A DNA stretch of 64,000 nucleotides, from contig CAWJTR010000039.1 of NCBI GenBank assembly GCA_963845735.1, forward strand, positions 62,001 to 126,000, written 5' to 3'. Shown here piece by piece: positions 1 through 8,739 of the stretch. Position 1 is the first letter of the stretch; every line of letters starts with the position of its first letter. The DNA is from AP-15 sp963845735 (GTDB lineage: Bacteria; Pseudomonadota; Alphaproteobacteria; ATCC43930; CGMCC-115725). Both the position numbers and the translations under genes were made by a program. The notes beneath the pieces were generated by a model that made no database searches, had not been told where the DNA came from, and saw only the letters and a list, made by a program, of their open reading frames with translations.

Positions 1-2
1 GC

Positions 3-1913
3 CATATCGGCGGCGCGGTTTACATCTCTCTCGATATCGACTGGCTTGCTCGATATTTTCAAACCGATCGGCAGATCAACAAAGATGCGACGTTGGCGAT
101 CGCCGACCGCAACGGCGTGATCCTGGTTCGGCTCCCCGACAATGCCCAATATGTCGGGACCAAATTTGCCGAGATCTATCGACCTTTCATTTTCGCCAAG
201 GAGCCGGGGACGGCGGAGATCGTCGGGGTCGACGGCATTCACCGGATCCTCGGCTACGTCCCGGTGCAGTCGTCACCTGCCATCGGGCTCTTTGTCGGCG
301 TCGGTCTAACGACGGCGACAGCCTTTGCCGCGGTGAACGACGCGTCGAGGTTCGGTTTCATCCTGATCGGCATCGGCCTCGCGGTCGGCCTGTTAGTGGC
401 TTGGCTGGGGGGCCGCTACTTCATATCTCGTCCGATCGCCAAACTGGTGGAGGCGTCGGCGCAGTGGCGGCAGGGCAATTTTGCGGCGCGCAGCGATCTC
501 GGCCGAGGTGGCTCGGAGATTGTCCAGCTCGGACGTACCTTCGACGACATGGCAGGTGCGCTGCATCGCCGGCAGCGGGACAACACCAACCTACTGGCAA
601 CGCTCGAAAGCCGGGTGCAGGAACGCACGCGGGTTCTCGAAGCGGCGCAGGCGGAGCTGAAAGAGGCTAATGCCGGTCTCGAAAGCCAAGCCCGTGACCT
701 CGCGACCGCAAATCGTGACCTGCGCTCCGAGATGCAGCGACGCGAGCAAGCCGAGGAGGTTCTGCGTCATCTGCAAAAGATCGAAGCCCTGGGCCAACTC
801 ACCGGCGGGATAGCACACGATTTCAACAATTTGCTTCAGGTCATCTTGGGTAGCCTCGATAACGCCCGTCGTCGGCTGATGCGCGGCGAGCCCATCACCG
901 CCGAGAACGGCTGGGAGCAAGTCCAGCCGGCGATCCGCAGCGCCGAGCGCGCGGCGGCGCTGACCCAGCAGCTTCTCGCCTTTGCCCGCCGCCAGCCCCT
1001 GTCGCCACAGGCTCTGGACCTCAATCGCCTGGTCTCCGGCATGTCCGAGCTGCTGCGGCGGACACTCGATGAAACGATCGAGATCGAGACGGTGCTTGCT
1101 GGTGGTCTCTGGCCGGTCTCCGCCGACAGCAGCCAACTGGAAAGCGCGATTATCAACCTTGCGGTCAACGCGCGCGACGCGATGCCGAATGGCGGCAGGA
1201 TGACAATCGAGACCGCCAACACCCTCCTCGACGAGGCTTATGCCGGCGCGCACGAGGAAGTCGTCGCCGGCCAGTACGTGCTGCTGGCGATCACCGACGA
1301 TGGCGCCGGCATGACCAGGGAGGTGCTGAGGCAGGCCTTCGACCCGTTTTTCACGACCAAAGAGGTCGGCCAGGGCACCGGGCTGGGTCTGTCCCAGGTC
1401 TATGGCTTCATCAAGCAATCCGGCGGCCACATCAAGGTCTACAGCGAACCGGGCCAGGGCACGACGGTCAAGATGTACCTGCCGCGGCTGGCCTCGGCTG
1501 AGGCCTCGGCGGAAATCTCGGCTCAGCCGGGCGCCGCCCCCAGCGGCAGCAAGGCCGAGCTGATCCTGGTGGTCGAGGACGAGGACGACGTTCGCGCCTC
1601 GACCGTTGGCATGCTCGAAGAACTCGGCTATGGCGTGCTCACGGCCGCGGATGGCCCTGCCGCGCTGCGGCTACTGGCGGATCATCCGCAGACCCGGCTT
1701 CTGTTTACCGATGTCGGGCTGCCGGGCGGCCTTAACGGCAGGCAGCTGGCCGACACCGCGCGTGAAATGCGGCCCGACTTGCGGGTGCTGTACACGACCG
1801 GATATGCGCGCAACGCCATCGTTCATCACGGCATGCTCGATCCCGGTGTCGAGCTGATGGTCAAGCCGTTCACCTACGCCGCCTTGGCTGCCAAGATCCG
1901 CGCCATGCTGTAG
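3..1913 (+). CDS. Hybrid sensor histidine kinase/response regulator, 5' end outside the window
   Basis: Membrane sensor kinase that would autophosphorylate on His and pass the phosphate to its own receiver domain. The frame is open from base 3, so the true start lies upstream; a TTG at 93 is only an internal codon. In order: the end of an extracytoplasmic PDC/dCache-like sensor (IADRNGVILVR), one membrane helix near 345-420, a HAMP linker, a coiled coil, HisKA with the H-box IAHDFNNLL (His codon 816-818), HATPase_c with N-box NLAVNARDAMP and G-box GTGLGLSQVYGF, and a C-terminal receiver with phosphoacceptor Asp in FTDVGLPGG (codon 1710-1712). There is no output domain, so it probably works through a separate phosphotransfer partner, which is not visible here. 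It shares its core architecture with the kinase at 22377-24443. Confidence 0.93.
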   Translation, partial: HIGGAVYISLDIDWLARYFQTDRQINKDATLAIADRNGVILVRLPDNAQYVGTKFAEIYRPFIFAKEPGTAEIVGVDGIHRILGYVPVQSSPAIGLFVGVGLTTATAFAAVNDASRFGFILIGIGLAVGLLVAWLGGRYFISRPIAKLVEASAQWRQGNFAARSDLGRGGSEIVQLGRTFDDMAGALHRRQRDNTNLLATLESRVQERTRVLEAAQAELKEANAGLESQARDLATANRDLRSEMQRREQAEEVLRHLQKIEALGQLTGGIAHDFNNLLQVILGSLDNARRRLMRGEPITAENGWEQVQPAIRSAERAAALTQQLLAFARRQPLSPQALDLNRLVSGMSELLRRTLDETIEIETVLAGGLWPVSADSSQLESAIINLAVNARDAMPNGGRMTIETANTLLDEAYAGAHEEVVAGQYVLLAITDDGAGMTREVLRQAFDPFFTTKEVGQGTGLGLSQVYGFIKQSGGHIKVYSEPGQGTTVKMYLPRLASAEASAEISAQPGAAPSGSKAELILVVEDEDDVRASTVGMLEELGYGVLTAADGPAALRLLADHPQTRLLFTDVGLPGGLNGRQLADTAREMRPDLRVLYTTGYARNAIVHHGMLDPGVELMVKPFTYAALAAKIRAML

Positions 1914-2081
1914 CCTCGCGGGCAAAAGCCCAGGCGGCCTGCCCGGCCGCCATGGCGGGCTGCGGCGACCGACGCTAACCGCCAAGTCTCTGCGGGTGGT
2001 TTCCGTGAAGAGGTCCGCTCGCTTTCTTGCCGCGGCCGATAGGGCGTGGACAGCAGAGCTCCAGTAGGGCATCCCACCAAG

Positions 2082-2270
2082 CTAACTGACCCGCTTCCCG
2101 AGCCTGATAACCTTTTGCTGCCGAGCCGCGCTCCGCTCAATCTCATCGGCCGCATCAGCCAATTCGCTAGCCCAGAGGTACAACTGCTCAATAACTACTC
2201 GCTCTAACGAAATCTTCGCACGCTTTCGACATCGTTCGGCGAGGTCACGCAAAGCTTGCGGATCCTGCAT
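2082..2270 (-). CDS. Small hypothetical protein, 62 aa
   Basis: A short charged, helical protein (MQDPQALRDLAERCRKRAKI...) resembling the many small orphan proteins of rhizobia that have an R/K/E-rich core and a conserved Cys-Arg pair. It starts at ATG 2270 and has no signal peptide or membrane segment. It stands alone between the kinase and the DUF1800 gene. The function is unknown. The composition is protein-like, but with only 62 residues chance cannot be excluded. Confidence 0.45.
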   Translation of the reverse strand: MQDPQALRDLAERCRKRAKISLERVVIEQLYLWASELADAADEIERSAARQQKVIRLGKRVS

Positions 2271-2621
2271 GGGTCTTCTCCCGAGAGAACTTCCCCGGGT
2301 TGCGTCACCGCTTACCGACCCCTGATTGGAGAGAACGCGCGGTTATCTTATCAACAGGTCTTTTTCAGGCGAGTTCCATATTTCAGGCGAGTTCCGCACT
2401 CGAAATCTACCTAATAAAGAGGCGGCGATCAGCACAGGGCGCTCGCTCGGGCCCAAATAAAGCTGGCGCGGGCGGACGATCCGGGTTTCGGGGTCGGCGA
2501 TGGCCGAGGCCGTCCGAAGCCCTCGTTTAGCGCGATGCATCTGTAGAGAAGCGCGGGGATATTTCGCCCCGCCGCAAGCGCATAACCTGAGGCCCCGTGT
2601 TACTCGGCTAACGCGACGGTA
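2271..2621. other. Intergenic region with a short tandem repeat
   Basis: No convincing gene on either strand. The only structure seen is a pair of 15-base direct repeats (tttcaggcgagttcc) at 2363-2377 and 2381-2395, an 18-base period, in a locally AT-richer stretch. The rest is GC-rich and unremarkable. The DUF1800 promoter should lie here, but no -35/-10 pair is clear. Confidence 0.5.
2363..2395. repeat. Two-copy direct repeat, 18-bp period
   Basis: The 15-mer tttcaggcgagttcc occurs at 2363-2377 and again at 2381-2395 with three bases between the copies. It could be slippage or a tandem operator site upstream of the DUF1800-DUF1501 genes; the sequence does not decide between these. Confidence 0.7.
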
Positions 2622-4029
2622 ATGATGCGGGATGCGGACAAGGCGGCTCTAGCACTGCATCGGTTCGGGTTCGGCCCGTGCGCCGACACGATTGCGGTGA
2701 TCGCCTCCGACCCGCAGGGGGCGCTCGCGGCCGAACTCGACCGGCCGAACGCCGGGCAGATCGTTGATCCCGGGCTGTTGAGCAGCGACGCCGCGTTTCG
2801 CGCGGTGTTCGAATTCCGAGCCGCACGTGCGGCGCAGGCCAAGCTCGCGGCGCATCCCGCTGGCGCGGGTAATCCGGGTATGGAACCCGTGGGTGATAAG
2901 GCCGAGAAATCGACCTCCGGCGAGCCCGCCCAGGAACCGCTGCCACGCCGGGTTTTTCTCGCTGAGGCCAAGGCTCGGATCGACGCGGCGACTAGGGCCG
3001 AGATCGGCTTCGTCGAGCGGCTCGCATGGTTCTGGTCGAACCATTTCTGCGTCAGCATCGACACCTCGGTAATGGCCGGGGGCTACGAGCGCGAGGCGAT
3101 CCGCCCTCATGTGCTGGGCCGATTCATGGACATGCTGCTCGCCGCGGAGAGCCATCCGGCGATGCTGATCTATCTGAACGACGCCCAGTCGATTGGTCCC
3201 AACTCGGTCGCCGGCATCAATCGCGGCAAGGGCCTCAACGAGAATTTCGCGCGCGAGATCCTGGAGCTGCACACCCTCGGCGTGCGCACCGGTTATACGC
3301 AAGCCGACGTGATCAGTTTCGCCAAGGCGCTGACCGGATGGACCCTCCGCCCGCCCGTCAGCGACCCCGACATCGGCGGACAGTTTGTGTACATCCCTCG
3401 CACGCACGAGCCGGGCGCAGAGACGGTGCTCGGCAGGACCTACCCCGACAACGGCGTCGCGCAAGGGCGCGCGGTGCTCGCCGATCTTGCGCGCCATCCC
3501 GCGACCGCGACGCACATCGCGACAAAGCTGGCGATCCATTTCGTGGCCGACGACCCGCCGGCCGGACTGATCGACCGCCTCGCGCGCCGCTTTCGCGACA
3601 CCGACGGCGATCTCAAAGAAGTCGCGAAAGCGCTGATCGCGGCTCCCGAAGCCTGGATGCCGCAGCGCGCCAAGTTGAAGCGTCCCGGCGAATGGCTGGT
3701 CGCGGCGCTGCGCGCCACCGGGCAAGCAGGCGACATTCGCCGCTTCGTCGCGGCCGAGGCGCTGCTCGGGGAGCCGCTGTGGCGACCGCCCGCGCCCAAA
3801 GGCTTTCCCGACGACAATGCTTCCTGGCTCGACGGTTTGGCGGAACGTCTCGAGATCGCCAACACGTTTGCCCAGCGTCTCGGGCCGTCCCTCGATCCCG
3901 CGGCGGTCATGGACGCCGCGCTCGGGTCCGCTTGCCTCGGTCGAGACGCGCCAGGCGATCGCGCGCGCCGAAAGCCGGCCGCAAGCGCTGACCTTGGCGC
4001 TGATGGCTCCCGAATTCCTCCGCCGGTGA
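2622..4029 (+). pseudogene. DUF1800 family protein with a late frameshift
   Basis: DUF1800 proteins are almost always encoded next to DUF1501 proteins; their biochemical role is not established. Family blocks are clear: FWSNHFCVS, MLIYLNDAQSIGPN, GINRGKGLNENFAREILELH and SFAKALTGWTL. Starts are ATG 2622 or 2625. Near 3915-3930 the frame shifts by one base. The original frame continues to a stop at 4034 with a foreign tail, while the +1 frame gives the expected family C-terminus (ASVETRQAIARAESRPQAL ... PEFLRR) and stops at 4029, eight bases before the next gene. One inserted base in the run around ctcgggtccgc would explain this. It may be a sequencing error or a recent mutation; the readthrough product would lose only the last ~35 native residues. 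Confidence 0.85.
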
Positions 4030-4036
4030 CCTGACG

Positions 4037-5287
4037 ATGCCGCTATTCGTTGCTCCAACCCGTCGCGCGCTGCTGGCTGGTTCCGGCGTTTTATTCGCCT
4101 GGTCCAAATTTCCGCGCCTCGCGCGTGCGGAAGGCCGCGACCCGCGGTTCCTTACGGTCGTGTTGCGCGGCGCGCTCGACGGGCTTGCCATTGTGGCGCC
4201 GGTGGGTGATCCGCAATGGCGAGAATTGCGCGGTGAGGATGCCCTTAGTTTAGACGGGCCTTCGCCGGGTTTGCGGCTCAACGGCCTGTTCGCGCTGAAC
4301 CCGGCGATGCCAATGCTGCATGAGCTCTATCGCCACGGGCAAGCGACGCTCGTGCATGCGGTGGCGACGCCCTATCGCGATCGCTCACATTTCGATGGGC
4401 AGGACGTATTGCAGACCGGGGCCACCAAACCGGGTGCGCTGGATACCGGCTGGCTCAACCGCGCCCTCTCATCATTGGAGCCGGAGAGATCGGCCGATCC
4501 ACACTCGAGCCAGGCCCTGGCGATCGGACCGGTAACGCCGCTGATCATGCGCGGCCCCGCGCCGGTGCTGTCGTGGGAGCCGCCGCGACTGCCACCGGTC
4601 AGCGACGAGACGACGTTGCGGCTGCTCGATCTCTATCGCCATAGCGACCCGGTCTTCGCCAGGGCACTCGAGGAGCGAATCGGGATCGCCGCGATTGCAC
4701 ATGCCGGCGGCATCGATCAGGCACCGCCGAATGGCAGCCCCGTCGTCCAGCCGGGCGGTATTGCCGGGGTGCGCGCCTATTTCGCCGAGGCCGCCGGCAC
4801 CGCGGTGAAGTTCCTCGCCCGACCCGACGGGCCGCGCGTCGGCGCGCTCGTCTTTGACGGCTGGGACACCCATGTCAATGAAGGCCCGGTCAAGGGCCGG
4901 CTCACCAATTTGTTGGGCGCGCTCGACGACGCGATGGCGGCGATTGCGGCCAATATGGGCGATGCTTGGCGCGAAACGATTGTTGTCGCAATTACCGAGT
5001 TCGGCCGCACCGCGCACATGAACGGTGATGGCGGCACCGACCACGGGACCGCGACTGTCGCCCTGCTCGCCGGCGGCGCGGTGAAGGGCGGACGCGTCGT
5101 CGCCGATTGGCCGGGCCTTAAAGACGCTGATCTCTACCAGCACCGTGATCTGAAGCCGACGACCGATTTGCGCGCCGTGCTGAAGGGGCTTCTCAAGGAC
5201 CACCTCGGCGTCAGCGAGCCCGCCCTTGCCGCCCAGGTGTTCCCCGGCAGCGGCGGCGTGCCGCCGATGCCGGGGCTCGTCGCCTGA
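4037..5287 (+). CDS. DUF1501 domain protein with twin-arginine-like leader
   Basis: A 416-residue partner of the upstream DUF1800 protein, starting seven bases after its stop and so almost certainly in the same operon. The N-terminus (TRRALLAGSGVLFAW, then an LARA-type cleavage site) looks like a Tat export signal, so the protein probably acts in the periplasm. DUF1501 belongs to the alkaline-phosphatase/sulfatase-like fold. Blocks such as RDRSHFDGQDVLQTG, FDGWDTHVN and ITEFGRTAHMNGDGGTDHG are well preserved, including the conserved His/Asp residues likely to bind metal. Length is normal for the family. The substrate is unknown. Confidence 0.9.
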   Translation: MPLFVAPTRRALLAGSGVLFAWSKFPRLARAEGRDPRFLTVVLRGALDGLAIVAPVGDPQWRELRGEDALSLDGPSPGLRLNGLFALNPAMPMLHELYRHGQATLVHAVATPYRDRSHFDGQDVLQTGATKPGALDTGWLNRALSSLEPERSADPHSSQALAIGPVTPLIMRGPAPVLSWEPPRLPPVSDETTLRLLDLYRHSDPVFARALEERIGIAAIAHAGGIDQAPPNGSPVVQPGGIAGVRAYFAEAAGTAVKFLARPDGPRVGALVFDGWDTHVNEGPVKGRLTNLLGALDDAMAAIAANMGDAWRETIVVAITEFGRTAHMNGDGGTDHGTATVALLAGGAVKGGRVVADWPGLKDADLYQHRDLKPTTDLRAVLKGLLKDHLGVSEPALAAQVFPGSGGVPPMPGLVA

Positions 5288-5295
5288 CAGCGGCC

Positions 5296-5631
5296 TCAGC
5301 CACCCGGTGCCGGACCGTAGGGCTGCGCGGGCACGTATGCCGGCGGAGGCGGCGCAGTGGGCGGCGGAGGCGGCGCGTAAGCCTGCGCGGGCGGCGGAGG
5401 CGGCGTTGTCGAGGCGAGGCCCCCGGCAGCGCCTACGCCGCCGCCGATCGCCGCCCCGACCGCGGCGCCGGGGGCGCAACCGATGGGTATCGTCGCCACA
5501 CATCCAATGGCAGCGCCGGTTGCAGCTCCTCCCAGGCCGCCGGTAGTCGTATTCGCTACCGGGTTGGGACTGCACGCGGCAAGGCTCGAAAGGCCCGAAA
5601 CGAGTACGAGCGCACCAATCACTTTCATCAC
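5296..5631 (-). CDS. Glycine-zipper lipoprotein with proline-rich tail
   Basis: A 111-residue outer-envelope lipoprotein. A signal peptide ends in the lipobox LAAC (Cys about residue 20). It is followed by a Gly/Ala-rich glycine-zipper stretch (GAAIGGGVGAAGG) that usually inserts in or lines membranes, and by a Pro/Ala/Tyr-rich tail (PPPPPAQAYAPPPP). The start is ATG 5631, preceded on the minus strand by a good Shine-Dalgarno (aggaggtaag). It converges on the DUF1501 gene with eight bases between. A role in envelope integrity is plausible, but nothing more specific can be read. Confidence 0.85.
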   Translation of the reverse strand: MMKVIGALVLVSGLSSLAACSPNPVANTTTGGLGGAATGAAIGCVATIPIGCAPGAAVGAAIGGGVGAAGGLASTTPPPPPAQAYAPPPPPTAPPPPAYVPAQPYGPAPGG

Positions 5632-5846
5632 TTACCTCCTATAAAAGTTTAATGGCTGTCGTCGGCGGGCTCGACCCACGACCCGAGGTCGATCACGAGC
5701 CCGCAAAGTACGGGCGCTGACGGCTAACGATCTGGCATCTCTACCGTTTGGCGATCGCGCCTATGTGGTGCAAACACGCCTTTGATGATTTAGATCCCAG
5801 CGGGCTAGCCGGTGCTAAGATGCGTCTGGGCGAGAGAGGTCGGAAA

Positions 5847-6383
5847 TTGAGCGAACCCGCAGCGGCGGAAACGCCGGATTGGCGCGACGAAATCTTCGCC
5901 GCGCTGAAGGCGGCGGAGATCCGGCAGGTAGGCTATGTGCCGGATGCCGGACATGCGCGGCTGATCGAGCTGTGCCGCGATGACCGCGACATCCGCGCGG
6001 TGCCGCTGACCAGCGAGGAAGAGGGCGTGGCATTGGCTGCCGGCGCCTGGCTCGGCGGCCAGCGCGCGGCATTGCTGATGCAGTCAAGCGGCGTCGGCAA
6101 TTGCGTCAACATGCTGTCATTGACCAAGAACTGCCGGTTTCCGCTGGTCATGCTGGTGACGATGCGCGGCGAATGGGCCGAGTTCAATCCGTGGCAGGTG
6201 CCGATGGGGACCAAAACCCAGGCAGCGCTAGAGCTGATGGATGTGCTGGTCTATCGGATCGAGCGGGCCGAAGACGCCGCCGAGACCGTCGCCGCTGCGC
6301 TCGACATTGCCTACAACGGCGATCTTGCGACCGCAGTGCTGCTGTCGCAGAGGCTGATCGGCGCCAAACGGTGGGTCAAATGA
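5847..6383 (+). CDS. TPP-binding enzyme, N-terminal (alpha) subunit, sulfopyruvate/phosphonopyruvate decarboxylase-like
   Basis: The pyrimidine-binding half of a thiamine-diphosphate decarboxylase encoded as two chains, as in the sulfopyruvate decarboxylase ComDE and phosphonopyruvate decarboxylase family. The activating Glu lies in TSEEEGVALAAG, followed by LLMQSSGVGNCVNMLSL and the MRGEWAEFNPWQVPMG block typical of these alpha chains. I prefer TTG 5847 because gagaggt sits nine bases upstream; an in-frame ATG at 5820 would add nine residues. Its stop overlaps the ATG of the beta subunit (ATGA at 6380), a sign of translational coupling. The real substrate, a 3-sulfonated, phosphonated or other 2-oxoacid, cannot be told from sequence. 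Confidence 0.85.
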   Translation: MSEPAAAETPDWRDEIFAALKAAEIRQVGYVPDAGHARLIELCRDDRDIRAVPLTSEEEGVALAAGAWLGGQRAALLMQSSGVGNCVNMLSLTKNCRFPLVMLVTMRGEWAEFNPWQVPMGTKTQAALELMDVLVYRIERAEDAAETVAAALDIAYNGDLATAVLLSQRLIGAKRWVK

Positions 6384-6964
6384 TCGGCAACGACCGCCGC
6401 CTCGACCGGCGCGCCGCGATCCGCGCCTTGCTCGAAGAGCGCGGCGATCTGCTGCTGGTGACCGGGCTCGGCTCGACCAGCTGGGACGCCGCCTCGGTCG
6501 GCGATGACGCGCATAATTTCTATCTGTGGGGGGCGATGGGAGCGGCCGCGATGGTCGGGCTCGGTCTCGCCCTGGCGCAGCCGGAGCGGCGCATCCTCGT
6601 GGTCACCGGCGACGGCGAAATGCTGATGGGGCTGGGGGCGCTCGCAACCATAGGCGTGCAGCGCCCGCCGAACCTGGCGATCGCGGTCTTCGACAACGGC
6701 CATTACGGCGAGACCGGCATGCAGGCGAGCCACACGGATGCGGCCGTCGAACTGATCGGCGTCGCCCGCGCTTGCGGCATCAAGGAAACCTTCGACATCA
6801 GCGACGAGTTGGGGCTGCGCGACTTCGCCGGCCGGATCAAAAAGGCCGCGACGACCCTGTTCGCCCGCGTCGCGATCCGCGCCGACGAGCCGCCCCGCGT
6901 TCTGCCGCCGCGCGACGGCGTTTTTCTGAAGAACCGTTTCCGCCAGGCCGTCGGCCTGGTTTGA
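6380..6964 (+). CDS. TPP-binding enzyme, C-terminal (beta) subunit
   Basis: The diphosphate-binding half of the same decarboxylase-like enzyme, 194 residues. The TPP motif is complete: GDGEMLMGLGAL begins it and FDN closes it about 28 residues later, binding Mg and the diphosphate. YLWGAMGAAAMVGLGLAL is the usual helix before it. The start ATG 6380 overlaps the alpha stop. The C-terminal LPPRDGVFLKNRFRQA block is common in alphaproteobacterial members. No sulfolactate or phosphoenolpyruvate mutase gene is nearby to reveal the pathway; the neighbour on the opposite strand is an SDR that could act on an aldehyde product, but this is speculation. Confidence 0.87.
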   Translation: MIGNDRRLDRRAAIRALLEERGDLLLVTGLGSTSWDAASVGDDAHNFYLWGAMGAAAMVGLGLALAQPERRILVVTGDGEMLMGLGALATIGVQRPPNLAIAVFDNGHYGETGMQASHTDAAVELIGVARACGIKETFDISDELGLRDFAGRIKKAATTLFARVAIRADEPPRVLPPRDGVFLKNRFRQAVGLV

Positions 6965-6994
6965 TGCCGCGGTCAGCGAGCAGCTCTGCGACCG

Positions 6995-7747
6995 CTAGGT
7001 GGCGAGATAGCCGCCGTCGACCCAGAGCTCGGCGCCGGTGATGTAGGAGGCTTCGTCCGAGGCGAGAAAGAGGACGGCGTTGGCGACCTCCTCGACCCGG
7101 CCGGCGCGGCCCATCGGCACCTGCCGCAGCATTTTCGCGCGAACCTCGGGGTCGGCGGTGCGCCCTGACGAGCGCATCGGCGGCATCAACCCCGGATGCA
7201 CCGAATTGACCCGGATGTTGTCGGCGCCGTGCTGTACCGCCGCGGCCTTGGTCAGGGTACGGACCGCGCCCTTCGAGGCGTTGTAGGCGACATGGACGCC
7301 GTGCTGGCCGGTGATGCCGGAGATCGACGAGATGTTGACGATCGAACCGCCGCCCTGCGCCTTCATCAAGGGAATCGCGAATTTCATGCCGAGAAAGACG
7401 CCGCGCGCGTTGACTGCCATCAGCCGATCCCAGGCTGCGGTGTCGAACAAATCCGCGACCGCGCTGCCGCTCAAGCCGGCGTCGTTGACCAGAATGTCGA
7501 GCTTGCCGTATTCGGCGAGGGTAGCCTCGACTGTCGCCTTCCATTCCGCTTCGCTGCTGACGTCGAGCCGGCGGAATATCGCCGCGCCGTTGGCTTTGGT
7601 GATGTCGGCGACGACCCGCTTGCCTTCGTCTTCGAGCATATCGGCGACGACGACCTTGGCGCCCTCGCCGGCGAAGATCCGGGCCATGCTGGCGCCCATG
7701 CCGGATGCGCCCCCGGTGATCAGCGCGACCTTGCCTTCGAGTCTCAT
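6995..7747 (-). CDS. SDR-family NAD(P)-dependent oxidoreductase
   Basis: A classical short-chain dehydrogenase of 250 residues. Visible are the Rossmann glycine motif TGGASGMG near residue 11, Asp after the second strand (VVVADM, suggesting NAD preference), NDAG (normally NNAG), catalytic Ser in NISSISG, and YNASK supplying Tyr and Lys. The C-terminal ELWVDGGYLAT is the usual ending. It resembles cyclopentanol dehydrogenase/3-beta-hydroxysteroid dehydrogenase-like enzymes, but substrate prediction is not safe. It lies 21 bases downstream of the sirtuin gene on the same strand, so the two may be co-transcribed. Confidence 0.92.
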   Translation of the reverse strand: MRLEGKVALITGGASGMGASMARIFAGEGAKVVVADMLEDEGKRVVADITKANGAAIFRRLDVSSEAEWKATVEATLAEYGKLDILVNDAGLSGSAVADLFDTAAWDRLMAVNARGVFLGMKFAIPLMKAQGGGSIVNISSISGITGQHGVHVAYNASKGAVRTLTKAAAVQHGADNIRVNSVHPGLMPPMRSSGRTADPEVRAKMLRQVPMGRAGRVEEVANAVLFLASDEASYITGAELWVDGGYLAT

Positions 7748-7768
7748 CGGCCTTCCTCCCAGAATCGC

Positions 7769-8524
7769 TTAGGCGACGCCGATTGCGGCGCCGAGGGTCT
7801 CGCCAATGGCGCGGTGGAGCACGAGATCGGCGATGCCGTCGAGCCCGGTCGGCTCGCGATTGACGATGACCAGCGCTGCGCCGTTGCGTTGAGCCAGTTC
7901 CGGAAAAGCGGCGGCGGGATAAACCACGAGCGAGGAACCGGCGACGATGAACAGGTCGGCGGCCAGGGTTTCGCTCTGCGCGCGCTGCATCGCCGCGGGC
8001 GGCATCGCTTGGCCGAACGAGATCGTCGCGGTCTTGACGAAGCCGCCGCAGGCGTCGCAAAGCGGGGTGGTCTCGTCGCGCTCGAACGCAAGGCGCAGCG
8101 CCGCCAACTCGTAGCGCCGTGCGCAATCCAGGCAATGGGCATAGGTCGTGTTGCCGTGCAATTCGATGACCCGGTCATCGGCAATGCCTGAGGCCTGGTG
8201 CAGCCCGTCGATGTTCTGGGTGATGACCGCGGCCGCGGTGCCGCGGCGGACCAGCTCGGCGACCGCGCGATGGCCGCGGTTCGGCTCCGCGGCCTGGAAG
8301 GTCTCCTCCATCGCAAAGCGCCGCCGCCAGGTCTCACGGCGCGCCTCCTCCGAGGCGAGAAAATCGGCGAAGTCGATCGGCGCCATTGTCGTCCAGATGC
8401 CGCCGGGACTGCGGAAGTCGGGAATGCCTGATTCAGTGCTGATGCCGGCGCCGGTAAAGACGACGGCGCGGCGCGCTTCGCCGATCATTCGGGCGAGTTC
8501 GGCGATGTCGGGATCATCGAGCAT
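7769..8524 (-). CDS. Sir2-family NAD-dependent protein deacylase
   Basis: A sirtuin of 251 residues that removes acyl groups from lysines using NAD. All hallmarks are present: TGAGIS and GIPDFRSPGG for NAD binding, TQNIDGLHQ, catalytic His in IELHGN, and a zinc ribbon made by CLDC and CDAC. I chose ATG 8524 (MLDDPDIAEL) because it fits the family start; the frame stays open further upstream to 8605 without conserved sequence. It lacks the Tyr-Arg pair in the usual position of desuccinylases as far as I can align by eye, so general deacetylase activity is the safer call. It is upstream of the SDR on the same strand. Confidence 0.92.
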   Translation of the reverse strand: MLDDPDIAELARMIGEARRAVVFTGAGISTESGIPDFRSPGGIWTTMAPIDFADFLASEEARRETWRRRFAMEETFQAAEPNRGHRAVAELVRRGTAAAVITQNIDGLHQASGIADDRVIELHGNTTYAHCLDCARRYELAALRLAFERDETTPLCDACGGFVKTATISFGQAMPPAAMQRAQSETLAADLFIVAGSSLVVYPAAAFPELAQRNGAALVIVNREPTGLDGIADLVLHRAIGETLGAAIGVA

Positions 8525-8739
8525 GACGCGATTGTGGCAAATGCGCCGAGGCAGGCCAAGTTCATTCGCCGGCGATCGCAGCGTGAACCGCTCGGCCCGC
8601 TCCAAGCGCCATTCGTGAGCGATCTCACCGTGGCGGAGCGGGGGCGAAGCCTTGGATCGTCCAGACCAGCGGAGCCGGATTGTGTTGCACAGACTAACCC
8701 CGAATGCGGAATGGCCAAAACGACGGGGACTCCATGCGG

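Noticed and set aside
591..1430. 279-codon minus-strand frame
   Set aside because: Antisense to the hybrid kinase catalytic region; no protein-like features.
3915..3935. Programmed ribosomal frameshift site in the DUF1800 gene
   Set aside because: No slippery heptamer or downstream stem was evident; a single-base indel is simpler.
2649..4058. 469-codon minus-strand frame
   Set aside because: Antisense to the DUF1800 gene and without recognisable motifs.
6837..8135. 432-codon minus-strand frame
   Set aside because: Same strand but different frame from the SDR and sirtuin; Arg-rich, and overlaps both real genes.
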